From: Panorpa germanica
Lineage: Eukaryota > Arthropoda > Insecta > Mecoptera > Panorpidae
Length of the DNA: 64,000 nt
NCBI GenBank assembly: GCA_963678705.1
Contig: OY783216.1
Location: forward strand, 3,534,001-3,598,000
Direction: 5' to 3'
Below, piece by piece: positions 24,174 through 35,981 of the stretch. Below the pieces are notes generated by a model that was given only the letters and a program-made list of their open reading frames with translations, was not told where the DNA came from and made no database searches. The position numbers and the translations under genes were made by a program. Each line of letters begins with the position of its first letter. The first letter of the stretch is position 1.

Positions 24174-25259
24174 AATAATCTGAAAATTAGCTGTAATTAT
24201 CAGACCTGTATGTTTGACCATGGAGACCACACACACTACAGCAACATGTGTTTCGCAATTATTTTACATTATAGACAAGTCTATTTACTCGTGGAATACT
24301 CTTGAAGGGCCAAGAAAAGTTATTTAAAATGAAAACAAACTTGGCAGCAAGTGCCTAATGACTCTCATTGAATCCTGCGATGAGTCTGAGTGTTTTAGCT
24401 GCAACTGTAACAAAAACAAACACACTGCACTGTGTCATTGAAACGTGTTTGAAGATTGAATTACGGTATAGAAATTGTTATATATATATTAGTATGAACA
24501 AGGTTTAAGCGATAATTAAGTGTTAATATACTTGTATATAGCTTAATATAAGTGTAAAAACAGGTATGTCTACAAATATTTCAATGTATTTGTTAAGAAA
24601 ATGAGAGTCAGCTGGTAAGGTTCATGTTCAAACTATTCACTCAAGTTATTTCCAATTCCATTCATAGAGAAGATTTTTATTTTAACTTGTTATCGATATT
24701 GAAATTACTACACTGTATGAAGTGCAAGTCATTCTTCGCATAATCAAATTAATTGCGTGGCAAGAACGAGAGAAGAATTGGGATGAATCACACGATAAAC
24801 TATGCTAAAAAAAATTACCCAGTTTTTAACTTTATCACTTACTATTTTTACAGAAAACACATTATTTACCAAACGTGTTTCTTAAGTTTTTCATGATGAT
24901 AAACTTTGCACGATAAGCGCTTACAAACCACAATAGTATGTTTTTTTTTTTGTAATAAACTTTACAAGTGAAATAATATTTTTTACATCATAGTCTTGTA
25001 CCTCATAGAATCTCAGTTTAGCACGATAATCAATACTTGGAACTTGTTTTTTGTTATCTTTAAAGATAACAAACAAAACGTAAAGCGTTTCAAAGAATAT
25101 AAGCATATAAAACAAGTCATTTTTTAACAGTTACATTTCATCTGACGCAATTTTGTAACATGATACTTTTGTTGCGTTAGCTGTTTGTCATCTCCAGTAT
25201 AAAGCACTTTTTACACGATCAATTTAGATTCAATTTTCTTTTAAGTTTGTTTATATTCG
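24174..25259. other. AT-rich spacer, nothing recognised
   Basis: Only small AT-rich ORFs with no recognisable domain. Confidence 0.4.
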
Positions 25260-25580
25260 CGCTTGCTTAGGTCGACTGATTGCAAACTAGTCGCGCAACG
25301 AAGTTTCCAACGAAAACGAAAAACGAGCCGTGTTTCGTGACTCTATAAAATTTTTAACAATAGCATAATAAGGGATTTTATTGTGTCGTATTATGAGGTA
25401 TTTGTATGTATGTATGTATTTAAATACTTTTGAATAGTATTTGTGCACATCTCTGCTCATGATGTCACCATCAATAGCATCCAACGTAATTGCCCTGCGA
25501 CTTAGAAACACAGTCGCTTAAAACCAATTTCAAATCAGTTTCTTTTAATTCGTGCCGTGTGTGTTCTCTCACTAACAACA
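25260..25580 (-). repeat. Repeat H, inverted relative to the copy inside 28089-28639
   Basis: Over about 320 bp it matches 28265-28612 in inverse orientation. Shared blocks are tcgcagggcaattacgtt, atgctattgatggtgat-like sequence, a TATG/CATA microsatellite core, acacaataa, and aaaacacggctcg. It is probably the interior of a second copy of the hAT-like element at 28089-28639 that has lost both termini. Confidence 0.75.
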
Positions 25581-26039
25581 CAGAAACCCAAACCATATAT
25601 TATATTTCATAAACACGGACCGTAGTTTGTATATCCATGAAATAAATACTCCTGTAGCATAAAAACCTTTGCGAAATATGAAATAAACAAAATGACCATA
25701 CAGAATCGTTGAAATGAGAAATGACTTGATTCTAATGTTACGGAAATTAACTATTTGCACGACTGCGGCGCTCTGCTGTGTATAATTCAATAAATTAATT
25801 TGATGAGATGATTTAAACATTACGGCTATTAAATTACAAAGTTTTTGTTTCATTCATTTTCATACCATACAATGTGCTATGTATATATATAAGACAATAT
25901 CTCCAATTTTATTAGGAATTGTAAATTTTTTATCAAACTTATGTGTTGCTTTGAAATCAAAGACTTTTATTTTAGTAATATACATACACATTGAATACTT
26001 GAAATCAAAGAAACGACATTTAAAGTTTATTATTTAAAT
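25581..26039. other. AT-rich spacer, nothing recognised
   Basis: Unremarkable. A minus-strand ORF at 25572-25853 shows no coding character. Confidence 0.4.
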
Positions 26040-26230
26040 TGTCAATTCCTTTTTATCTAATTTTATAATAACTTAAACATATGCACAGTGAGTTCTGTCA
26101 ACTCCAAATATCAACTGTGTAGCGCGTTATTCCTCAAACGTCATCTATGGAGTACTTGAGTATATGGTCATTGTTTAACCGACAGACGAGCTTTGTACCT
26201 ACTAAAGAAATATAATATAATATTATACAT
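26040..26230 (-). repeat. Dispersed repeat G, copy 2
   Basis: Matches 20450-20650 in the same orientation and 40380-40560 inverted. Shared blocks are atctaattttataataac, gtgagttctg, aaatatcaactgtgt and cgagctttgtacc. Confidence 0.6.
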
Positions 26231-27164
26231 TTATTTTTGGAAAATATGCAAGTAAAAAAACAAAAACTGAGAAATATCTAAGTAAAAATTAAATTAAAAC
26301 GAAGTGTTAGGTCATTCCACTATCATTGTAACAAATGTTACTTTTTGTGTTGAATATAAATATTTCTGAGGTTGTGACGTCGACGACTTCATGTTTATAA
26401 GCATTCACGTAATTGATTACATTTACGAGTACATTATGTACCAGAACGCGGAACGATAGAACGGCAAAACACTTTCTCAGGGCGATGCTTTATGTGTATT
26501 TTTGTTTACTGTACGAAAGATGTGTAATATGTATTTTCGTTTATTGAATTATATTCGTTTGTTGAACTAATTTAATGTATTATTTTTAGTATAAAGAAAT
26601 TGAAACTGTTGGATAAAGATACAATGGACTTACCGTAAACCACGTTTTTAGCGGGCACTATGTGTCGCATTTATGTAATCAAAATAAAAGCAGAAATCTC
26701 TATTCTCCGAAATGCGTGATTGTTAATTTGCCAATGAAATACGTGCGGAGCGATTTAATCGACCGTGTCCAGTATTATGGAATAAAAACTTGTGGTGTGG
26801 TCAAACTGGGTCAGTGATTCCTCTATACTTATTTATTCATTCCAAAATCATTCATTTGCAATCTCCAGGTGCTACGCGTGACTGCCGTCAAAACAGTTGT
26901 TAGATAATTTACATTTATATTTAGATCTTTTTTTCGTAATTGGATATCAACAAAATATTAACCTATTAGATTAAAATAGAAATAAATCGCATCTTTAATT
27001 TAGGAAATCCTTTATTGTAGTAGTATACCAGAAGACCACGTGTTCATGACGGTCTGTAACAGACTTATTACGTTAACGTTTTGAAAATTTGAAGTCGATT
27101 GATTGTGCTCGAGATAAATTCATCAAAGTTTGAGTTGTAGCAAAATTGTAGCTCCATAATGTGC
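26231..27164. other. Spacer with one curious open stretch
   Basis: A frame open at about 26616-26816 on the plus strand (roughly 66 codons, no ATG at its start) reads ...SPKCVIVNLPMKYVRSDL... and looks somewhat coding. No splice sites or homologue were recognised. Nothing else found. Confidence 0.3.
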
Positions 27165-27167
27165 TTA

Positions 27168-27738
27168 GGCCCGGTTTTATGGTTCGTCTTACTACCGAAC
27201 TAAATAGCTAACTCCCGAATTAAACTAAAAATGTGTTTTATCATCAAGGATTAACGCTAACTCGGAACTAAAATCGCGGAGTAAGATATCCCGTCATAAA
27301 TCAAGGTTTAAATATTTAACCCGGAGTAAGTGTGCAACAGAGATAAAATATCATGCTATCTCAGCCAGTTTAGCTATCATTATTATAATATTTTAGGTTA
27401 TAATATTAAATTATTGTTTATTATGAATTTTGTGAGTGACCATAATCAATTATCAATAACAGATGATGAGGAAGATCAGCTATTATACAAATATTGTACT
27501 AAGTTGAGAAATCCGTCATTTTTAAAATGTTTTAAAACAATAATTAAACTGAATCTTGCATTCCATGGGTTTACAAATGTAAACAAATATTCGAATTTCA
27601 TAAAATATGGTTTACGTCTCTACTAACTAACACGGGATTAAATTTGGATGATAAAACCCGATACAAAAATAAGTATCGAACTAAACTAACTCCGGGTTTC
27701 ATAACCCCGAAGTAAATAAAAAACCATAGAACCGGCCT
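27168..27738 (+). mobile_element. Harbinger-like TIR element (family D), copy 1
   Basis: Flanked by TTA on both sides (27165-27167 and 27739-27741). Its termini are GGCCCGGTTTTATGGTT on the left and, read inward from the right, AGGCCGGTTCTATGGTT. GGCC-initial TIRs with a TWA 3-bp duplication fit PIF/Harbinger (Tourist-like). The second copy, 52264-52818, is flanked by TAA. The interior carries a small ORF (27330-27626) but no DDE transposase. Confidence 0.85.
27330..27626 (+). CDS. Small ORF inside the Harbinger-like element, function unknown
   Basis: 98 codons from the first ATG. An internal ATG at 27423 starts a more plausible reading with MNFVSDHNQLSITDDEED and then a Leu/Tyr-rich stretch with a KLRNPSFLK motif. 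An acidic stretch followed by hydrophobic and basic residues could be a remnant of the N-terminus of a Harbinger transposase or of its Myb-like partner. No catalytic motif supports this. In the sister copy (52264-52818) the frame is destroyed by a short deletion over the internal ATG and another downstream, so the ORF is not maintained. It may simply be a fragment. Confidence 0.3.
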   Translation: MCNRDKISCYLSQFSYHYYNILGYNIKLLFIMNFVSDHNQLSITDDEEDQLLYKYCTKLRNPSFLKCFKTIIKLNLAFHGFTNVNKYSNFIKYGLRLY

Positions 27739-27741
27739 TTA

Positions 27742-28088
27742 ATGTCAGATTAACGGGTATTTAATGTGAAAAAAGAGGTGGGAAAATGTAAGCAATCTAT
27801 CTAAACGATACATACTATTCTGTAAACTTACCACCGTATGTTTTGTATTGTATTGCAAAAGATTGATATATCGAACACTCACCTGTAAAAGAAAAAGAAA
27901 AATTAAAACATAAACTCTCTTGTTTAGATACATTAACTTGCATAATTCAAAATTCAAAATGATTGTAGTAGAATTTTGATATTTGATCTTTAGAATTCTT
28001 TGTAATTAATATATGTAACATAATATGAGACTGCAAGAAATACTTGTAGTTTGATTGTTAACAAAACAGAGTGTTTATATGTTCTACA
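27742..28088. other. AT-rich spacer, nothing recognised
   Basis: Contains only an AT-rich minus-strand ORF (27745-27957) without coding character. Confidence 0.4.
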
Positions 28089-28639
28089 CAGTGGCGGATT
28101 TATATCTGTCGAGGCCCCTGATGCGGTTCTTATATCGCATTATTCAATAAGTGACATATAGACTTAGATAGTATCAATCTTCAAAGTTAAGTCAGTAAGT
28201 AAGTAAAGCAAACTTATGGTGTTATTAAATATAAATGTAAAGCCGTCCGCACATGGGTCGAATCTGACCCAACCGAATGTGATTGCAACTGTGTTGTTAG
28301 TAAAAAAACGAACGTGTTTACGAGTGAGAGAACACACGCGGCACGAACGAAACTAAACTGATTTGAAATTGGTTTTGAGCGACTATGTTTCTTGGTCGCA
28401 GGGCAATTACGTTGCATGCTATTGATGGTGATATCATGAGCAGAGATATGTACAAATACTTTTCAATAGTATTTAAATACATACATACATACTAATACCT
28501 CACAATACGACACAATAACATCCAATATTATGCTATTGTTAAAAATTCTACAGAGTCACAAAACACGGCTCGGGGCTAAGGTTTGCAATCAGTAGACCAC
28601 TGTCGCGGCCTTAAGCGCCTACTGTTAAATCCGCTACTG
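28089..28639. mobile_element. hAT-like non-autonomous element
   Basis: The left end is CAGTGGCGGATTTATA, with GAGGCCCCTGA just inside. The right end read inward is CAGTAGCGGATTTAAC, with GGCGCTTAAGGCCG inside. CAGTGGCGGATTTA termini are characteristic of hAT-derived MITEs. A clear 8-bp duplication is not preserved (gttctaca versus gtttgcag). The interior (28265-28612) is shared in inverse with 25260-25580. No transposase is present. Confidence 0.75.
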
Positions 28640-29026
28640 GTTTGCAGAATACATGAAACAGTTATTTTTATTATTTGATGACACACAGTGTTCCAGCTTC
28701 TAATATCTTCCAAATCTCAACATTTCTAAGAAATACGGTTTTCTAACATAAAAAACAATGGTTACAATTTAACGATATGTAGTAAGTAGTTTACAGAGAG
28801 TTTTATTTCCCGTACGAAGTATAGCATGTCAACAAGTTGGGCAATTAGAGTAATATTTTACTTAGAATTACTTACTTACTTACGTAGGTTCTATACACTA
28901 TTATCACGTTTCCAGGAAAAAATAAGAACACACGTTGTGTTTATACGTTAGGAATCGTCTTCACTGGTGCAACTATTGTATAAAACACCAATTTTAAGTT
29001 GAATGATGTTTTACTTTTATATTAAG
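28640..29026. other. AT-rich spacer, nothing recognised
   Basis: No gene or repeat seen. Confidence 0.4.
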
Positions 29027-29493
29027 CCTCATTCCCACTCACTGTTTTGATATTGAATTTACTGTTTTTATTTAATATTGTAATCTAGGTTTCAGGTTCT
29101 CGTTTAAGCATTCCTTTTCTCATTTGTGTTTTAATTTAAGTTTAGTTAAATTAGTTGGTGCGTATGCCTCGTTAGTATATATATTTTGACAAAATTGTAT
29201 GTGAAATAATTAAAATTGCTATTTTTAATAACAATTAGTAATAGAAAATGTTTTCACTTCTTTATTTGTCAAAAACTAACATTAAACTTCTTTTAAAAGT
29301 AAATCCTACTGCATTTTGACAGATTGTCACATTTTGGAGGTAATAATATAATATAGTTTTTCTTAATTTAAAACATTGAACCTTGTAAGGTTCTAAAAAA
29401 CTAAGACTAAGACTACGCGTATTGCCTTATGCTAAACAATTTAAATGAAATACAAAATACAAAATTAAATTAAAGCAGTGAGTTGGAATGATT
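29027..29493 (-). mobile_element. Family B element, near full length
   Basis: The left end is cctcattcccactcactgtt. The right end read inward is tcattccaactcactgcttt, giving TIRs of about 18 bp with two mismatches. The interior is the inverse of 46594-47097 (gcgtatgc, ctgcattttgacagattgt, gaaccttgtaaggttc). About 467 bp, non-coding. No consistent target duplication across copies. Confidence 0.85.
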
Positions 29494-30239
29494 CTATACC
29501 CATCCATTTCTTAATAAACATTCTTCGTTACTATATTATTATTTTAATAACTCTGTCTCACAATTTTGTTATGTATATAGGAACGAATTGGATAAAATTC
29601 ACCATCGTGGTTTATCGCCGAACTTGAATTGTACTTATTTTTATATTATTAAAGGATTTACTGCTTTTCTTTATGGGTTCTGAATATGTTAATGTTCTCC
29701 AACGTTCTTAAGTCTATTGGCTCCTGGGTGACTCATATAATAGAATATGGGTATCGCGTTATATTCAACTCTAAAACTGCAAAATAGCGGAAAAATGTTC
29801 GTCTTTTACCATTGTCATGAAGTTGTTTGACAAGGGGAGGTCAAGTCACGAGTATCACTGTCCTTATTCATATTACAACGAGCAAAATTGGTCTTAATGT
29901 ATTTACCTTTACCAATTTGCTTACTCAGTGTTCTATCATTTACTACAGATATTTATTTCCATCTCAAAGTCACGATTCCAGATTATTAATCAATGTATAG
30001 TTACGACTTAACTTTGAACGTGCTTGAATGAGCTGTGTTGAACTTCTAAATTAAAGAGCAATCAATGTCAAAGACATAGTATTATCTGATGTATACCTTA
30101 ACGCTTAAGGGCACCTTGCCTCAGGGTACTAAAATGATATCAACGATGACCCAAATTCTGAAGAAATGTTTTATAGAAAATATAATAACACAAATTTCAC
30201 GAACTCAAATTTATACAGTCGTATTTAAACGAAGAAATA
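29494..30239. other. AT-rich spacer, nothing recognised
   Basis: No gene or shared repeat recognised. Confidence 0.4.
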
Positions 30240-30970
30240 GTAATTAGAGCTAGAAAATTAGTGGTTTGAATTAGAATGAGGAGGGGAAAGGAAAGGAGCA
30301 ATACAAAGTGCGGACAATTGTGGACGAGGAGAATCTTGAAGTATCTGGAAGAAGAGGGAGGTAAAGAAACGAGAATGAACGCAAGTTTTAGTCTAGGGAA
30401 CGAAAGAAGAGGAAGCGGGTATTGGGGAAAAGAGGACGAGGAAACAGCAGGATGTGTGGAAAGCAAGAGAACAACATCGGGAGAAGATGGATTATACCTA
30501 GAGGAGATACTGCAACGAAAGACGATGGATGGCGGAAGTAAGAACCCAGTAAACATTTTGAAGTCACTTTGACATCATATTGAAGATGCGTCATGATTTT
30601 TTTGTCATAAAAGAGTTCATTTATAGTTCAGTTTCTCACATTTTTTCATATAAAATGTCTACTTTATCGGCTACAGATGGCGAAATTACTCCACCTGTCG
30701 GAATACAAATGAAGATAAAGTTGATGCGAAATATAATTGAAGTGAAATAGTAATAGAAACGTCACTAAATAGGGCACTTCACCAAATTGTTTACTGGGAA
30801 GAAAGAAAAGAGGGAACGAGGACAAATTGAGAATGTGAAGGAAAGATAGACAGCGAAAACCAAACAGCTGACAAGAGGTAGAAATAGAAGCAGAAGCGAA
30901 ATAAGGGAGATTGAGGCCCACGAGAAGAAGAAACATTTTTGGAAATAATAATTTAATAATAGACAAACTA
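30240..30970 (+). pseudogene. Non-LTR retrotransposon C-terminal fragment (lineage 2), interrupted
   Basis: The plus-strand frame at 30276-30572 includes ASFSLGNERRGSGYWG, the counterpart of FRLGNEEKGNRYW in 17735-18125. Downstream lies a degraded zinc-knuckle region in which only one cysteine survives. A shifted frame then gives LEEILQRKTMDGG, corresponding to the QLLKG...KRWMAE region. The copy is interrupted at about 30560-30740 by repeat F, and GA-rich 3' UTR resumes at 30790-30940 (gagaagaagaaacatttttgg). The long minus-strand frames here are shadows of the purine-rich strand. Confidence 0.65.
30563..30740 (+). repeat. Dispersed repeat F, copy 2
   Basis: Its first ~47 bp match 3386-3432. 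It interrupts the retrotransposon tail. A segment near 30670 (acagatggcgaaattactcc) loosely resembles the mariner 5' region (atagatggcgccactattg), which may hint at its origin. Confidence 0.45.
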
Positions 30971-31832
30971 GACTAAAAAATAAATGCAATGTAATTGGAA
31001 GAATGTAATGTCTAACGGCAAAAACGTTAAATAAGTACAAAACAATACAATATTAATTAGGACAAATCTTTTGTAACTTAATCAATTAATTAAACCGTGA
31101 TATAAGTGATGAAACATTGATATTTTTAGTCAACGAAAAGGTCTTTTTCAAAAACCTACATTTGCTGCTACTTCCTTATTCCCACTTCTGATTACTAAGT
31201 TATACTAAAACCAAAAAATGTTGCGGAAGCACGTTTCCGCGAAACTGTTATAAAAAGCCGTATGCTGTCACATTTATATGATAACTAAAACAACAACAAT
31301 AATAACATGACAAAGATAACAAAAACCACATAATGTTTTTTGATTAAATTTGCTGTTTTCCTGCAAATAAGATATATGTATGAATCAGATATTCTTTTAT
31401 GTTGAATTATGTAGGAAAAAGCATATTTATATGAGTATGTTACAGAGTTCAATATTTATTAAATGTTAAATCAAAAACCAACACTAATAAAATTATTTTG
31501 CGTTGTGATTATTTGTGGAATAGCGGCAAAAATATTTGTTTAATTAAAAGTAATTGCCAACCCGTTTTAGTAGTAAAAATAATTGCACCTTTGAGGTCTT
31601 GATAGCCAACTTTATTAATATATAGTACAGTCTCACAGAAATTAAGATATGATTCACAATTCATAGGGGTTTCTGTATAGGGGCAACTCTACTATTTACG
31701 AATTCTTTTTTAACCCTTGCTTAAGTGTTGGAACTAAGTAGATAATAAACAAATAATACTATCAACAATTAATCTCAATTTTACGACGCCATATGATAAA
31801 GTTGGTTGACATTAAATATGCAGCGTATTTGA
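30971..31832. other. AT-rich spacer, nothing recognised
   Basis: No coding or repeat feature identified. Confidence 0.4.
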
Positions 31833-32090
31833 TTGTTCTCACTCGCCGCCCCTCTATCACCATTCCACCCTCTCTACTATTCTGTTCGTGATCAGCCTGA
31901 AGTATGTCGTTACGGATGGTCGGGGTCGGGGGTGATATGCTTCATGTTTTTCGAGGGGTTTGTAAAATCGATAGAACAACACGTTTTACTGATTGTGGGA
32001 GGGCAACAGGCTTCACACTCATACGCCACCCTACACCCACACTCACTCCTATTCTCTAACTATACCCCCAACCCGCCAATAGCAGAATAA
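31833..32090 (+). other. GC-rich patch with an 85-codon ORF
   Basis: An ORF of 85 residues rich in Pro, Ser, His and Gly coincides with a patch of much higher GC than its surroundings, including ggtcggggtcggggg and CCC runs. No domain, signal peptide or homologous copy was recognised. It may be an inserted foreign fragment, a degenerate repeat, or the remnant of a processed gene. The strand is set only by the ORF. Confidence 0.3.
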
Positions 32091-34499
32091 TGTCAAACGC
32101 CAGTTGGATCTCAATTGGTGTTCGTGATAGATTTTATATTCTGGGAATTTCATGGAGTACTCGTATTTTATTGATGATGTAAAATCGAGTTTTGAAATTT
32201 GCGGTTCTTTTAAATATATTTTGGATATGGATTGTCCAGTTCATTAGTGCGGCAACTTCATGTTGAATCAGATAGAATGGAATTTCGATGTTTTATAGTT
32301 GGCTCACAAATAAACTGAACGATCGTAGGCGTAGACAATGTTGCTTGAAAATAAATTTGTGCATGTTTCTTCTACCATGAACATTTGGCAAAGAGCATGA
32401 ATAATCGAAGCAGGGGTAAGAAATGTTTGTGATTTTCAGTCGAAGTGTTTGTATGCCGTATGCAAATTATAGGTCAATATTTTTTTGGTAGCGTGAAGGG
32501 TGTACTCTTTATGTGCAAATGACACAACAGGTTTCGACCCTGCCCGATCCACCTAGCTTTAAAAGGAGGTCGTCGGTAATAGGTTGGAAATAGACCAACA
32601 CAACATATAAAATAAAAAAAACATAATTAATCATATTTAATATTTCTTTTTATATTTGATGTGACAAATAAAATAAATGAGAATTAATGGTACAAAATGA
32701 TTGTTCAAAACAACAATGACAAAATAACTAAATTAACTAAATAACTAATGCAATGCTAACTAAATAAACGAGAGAATGACTTGAATAATCCAATTAATGC
32801 TCTTGCAATAATTCGTTGAGTTGACATGGTTGTTTTATTATTTTTTAGTGACCCATTTGTGTCTTGTCTACTAACAACAAATCAGGCAGAAGATTTAAAG
32901 GTTATCAAAATAAAAACTTGATTAAAAAAGAAAGTTGTAATTTAAAATTTTTAGCCTATGGCAACATTTTTTTGATATAAAAAAGGCACTTGAATTATAA
33001 TATGATATCTTTAATCTTGATCTACTTTCTAAGATATTAAAAAAATACTATCACCACGTGTGTTTATGGCAGTTTACTTTAATGAGTATTTTCCTCACGT
33101 CAGCGAAGAAAACGGGTCGCCCCGGTTCTCCCCTTTGACCTCTTTGACGTTAGCTACTTTTATCGGGTAATAAAATATTTGGAATAAAGTAATAAAGAAA
33201 ATGTTATGGGAATATAGAAAAGACTAACACCAAAAGGCGTATTGCATGTGCTATGTAATACCGAGTACAAATTGTGTTCCTAAATCAGAAAGGACTCTTT
33301 TAAAGTAAGAAGTATTTGAACAATTTTTTAACGCGAAGAATACAGAGAAGTCATCGCTTAAAAAGCTTAAATTATCGTTATTATAATACAAACAAATTTT
33401 AAAGAAAAACTTAAAAAGAAAGATGACAGTTTTCTAAACCCGTCCTTTCCAAAGGGTTATCATTTATAAAATATTGTAAATTCGAAGATGCGTTATTAAT
33501 ATTTCGATTAGCGATTTAGTAATTTGAATTTTCTCATGAAAGGTGTAGTTTATTTGAGTACCAATTAAGAAAGCACTTGTAGAAAGATATTGTTACAAAT
33601 ATAAAGAAAATAATTCAAATTGCATTGTCTTTCTTCGGTCCCTTTTCACCGTCAACTTTTCACATCTCTAGCAACTAAACTATAAAGAATAAGGGTAAAA
33701 GTCATAAGACTAGTTTTATGCAGAATTTTAGGCTCTACAAAATGTATCTGCAATTATTTTTCAAATCGTTCACCGTTACAGAGATAAATGCATTTTTGAC
33801 GAGGCTTTAAATTCTTTTCTACAAAACCTAGGAGGCTACGAGCTTTTTCATATTGCTGGAATCAAATAAAACATTTAGTTGTTTATCTATAGTACAAAAT
33901 AGTATTGATATTTATTATATTAAGAAATATATAGTCCACGTGCTTTCAATATATAAAAATTAAGGTCGGAAAATATCACGCTTTTCTCTGTCGATTTCCT
34001 CCACTGTTTCATCTGAGTTTAACAACGGTAAAGCGGCTTTTGACATTAGCTAAAGAATTTCACCCCCGTGTTTTACCCCCACCCAAAGACCAAAGGGAGT
34101 AGACGTCACAGCAGCAAATTATAAAATCAGTGAATTATACAAGATATTGGAATTTGCAGAATACCGCGAATATCCTAAGGATAATAATTGTGAAGATAAG
34201 GAATGTCATTGGACGGTTCGCACACATTGTTCGTTAATCCGATAGGGTAAATATGAGAAGGTATTGTTAGTTAACAATGGAATTGTAAGATAAAATTCAA
34301 CATTTATGTATTATATTATACATTGTTACCAACAGCATTATTATAACGTTTCAATGTCGTAGATATTTATACAGGGGGGTGTAAGGGGATGAGGACTTGG
34401 CATTGAGAAAAAATATTTGCCTAGATTTCACAAGACTACGTGTAAATCCACGCTACTGTGAAATTATTGGATCAACGTCGTCCGACCCCAAAAAACCAG
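32091..34499. other. AT-rich spacer, 2.4 kb, no gene recognised
   Basis: Only short ORFs. There are small GC-richer patches at 32520-32590, 33100-33150 and 34060-34110. No repeat shared with other parts of the window was noticed. Confidence 0.35.
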
Positions 34500-34580
34500 G
34501 TGTAGCCCCAATCACGATAGTTCAGCGGCGACTTATACTTAAAAGAGGTTACAAGAACGGTATAAATCTATAATTCGAAA
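34500..34580 (+). repeat. Dispersed repeat I, copy 1
   Basis: Shares aatcacgatagttc, ggcgattta-type and ttaaaagaggttayaag blocks, then cggtataaatct, with 38350-38430 in the same orientation. About 80 bp at roughly 85-90% similarity by eye. Confidence 0.6.
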
Positions 34581-34711
34581 ATGAATTTTATCTTATTCGT
34601 TTCTATATACTTTATAGAAAAATAAGTGAGTCAGTAATTTTTAGTTATAGTGGCAGCTTATATCCCACAACTTGTTTTAAGTATGAGTCGCCGCCGAACT
34701 CTCGTAATTTG

Positions 34712-35313
34712 AATGGGCTTGTGTCCTATCTCTTAATTTCTATAAAAGTGTACTATATATTGATAAAGTGGGTTACTAGAACCTTAAATTTTCAATTATT
34801 TTTTAATAACTCCTTATACGTTAAGAGATATTAACAATTAAAAAAGTCATTTTGTCTCTTTAATTATTAAAGGGATTCAACGTTGTACACATTCAAAATG
34901 CATATGACATCACAAGCGCTGCCAACCTTACAGCTCATAAATCTCTGCTATATGTATTTATATATCAAATATTATTTACAGCTATTTCAAGGAACAATAA
35001 AATTTCAATATTATGCCTGCCTTAGCAGGGTTAAATAAAATAAAAACTTATTATTCTTTGACTTGACTTGATTATTCGACTACCAACAGCTACAAAACAT
35101 TACCACAGCACTGACCTACTCAACAAATAACTGACGTTAAAATGCATTTCACGTCATTTCTAGTGATAAAACTACAATTCAAACTTTTAATTGCTATATC
35201 TCCGTCAATATTTAGATATTTAATAAAATAGACCGCCAATACACATTTATTAACATCAATTTCAATCAGCAATTGAAAAATCGACCATTAAAAAATGAGG
35301 ACACAAGCCCATT
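34712..35313 (+). mobile_element. Family A element, nearly full length
   Basis: Intact termini aatgggcttgtgtcct and aggacacaagcccatt with the expected internal order. The 602-bp length reflects small internal deletions, including one removing the tacaaatatggccgacca region. Non-coding. Confidence 0.9.
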
Positions 35314-35981
35314 ATAGTAACTTAAAATTAGATAGAATAATACGGCAAACGAATTCACTTTAGGCAGTACAACAAATCTACTCGTGCAAACGCATATACC
35401 GATACGAACACAATCCACTTTTATAAAGTTACCAATGTTATTTACTCAGTGTTGTTTTCCTCCAGGCAATATTGATTTAATCCCTAGAACAGATGTTTAT
35501 CAGATAAATAGCTGGGGCACAAACCAAGTCAACAAAAATCACTGATGACTCATTTGATTTGATTATTTAATAAAAATTCAACAGAAAATTACGCATTTAG
35601 AATGTTTTATTAAAAACACTCGTAATTTATAATCTTTCAAGAGATGCATTTCTTAGAGAAGAATGTGAATGTTACAGAGTGGAACCGGACATTGATTTTC
35701 CGTAGAGTTTGCGCCGCGACGCTCTCTTCCACTCAGATAACTGTGCAGTGGGGTTTGTACGTACGTACTTTAATATTATCCCCTACTTGGAATGACCTTG
35801 GAAGTACATTGTGGTATATATTATTCAACTAAACTCGTAGAATTAATTGGCCCTGTGAGAATAACTTTAGTGTCTGCAACGAGGATAAAAGATTGGGGCA
35901 ATTATGATATAATTGAATGAATAATTTAAGATATAAAAAAAACTTTCTTTGTTGTAGGCGGTAGTATTGGTATTTGCTTTT
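35314..35981. other. Spacer with unrecognised 62-codon ORF
   Basis: The ORF at 35644-35832 contains CAATLSSTQITVQWGLYV and some Trp, with mildly elevated GC. It has no recognisable domain or neighbours. Confidence 0.3.

Noticed and set aside
30197..31040. Minus-strand ORFs of 119, 68, 100 and 91 codons
   Set aside because: Same explanation: they oppose the purine-rich plus strand of a lineage 2 fragment, whose plus-strand peptide matches the family.
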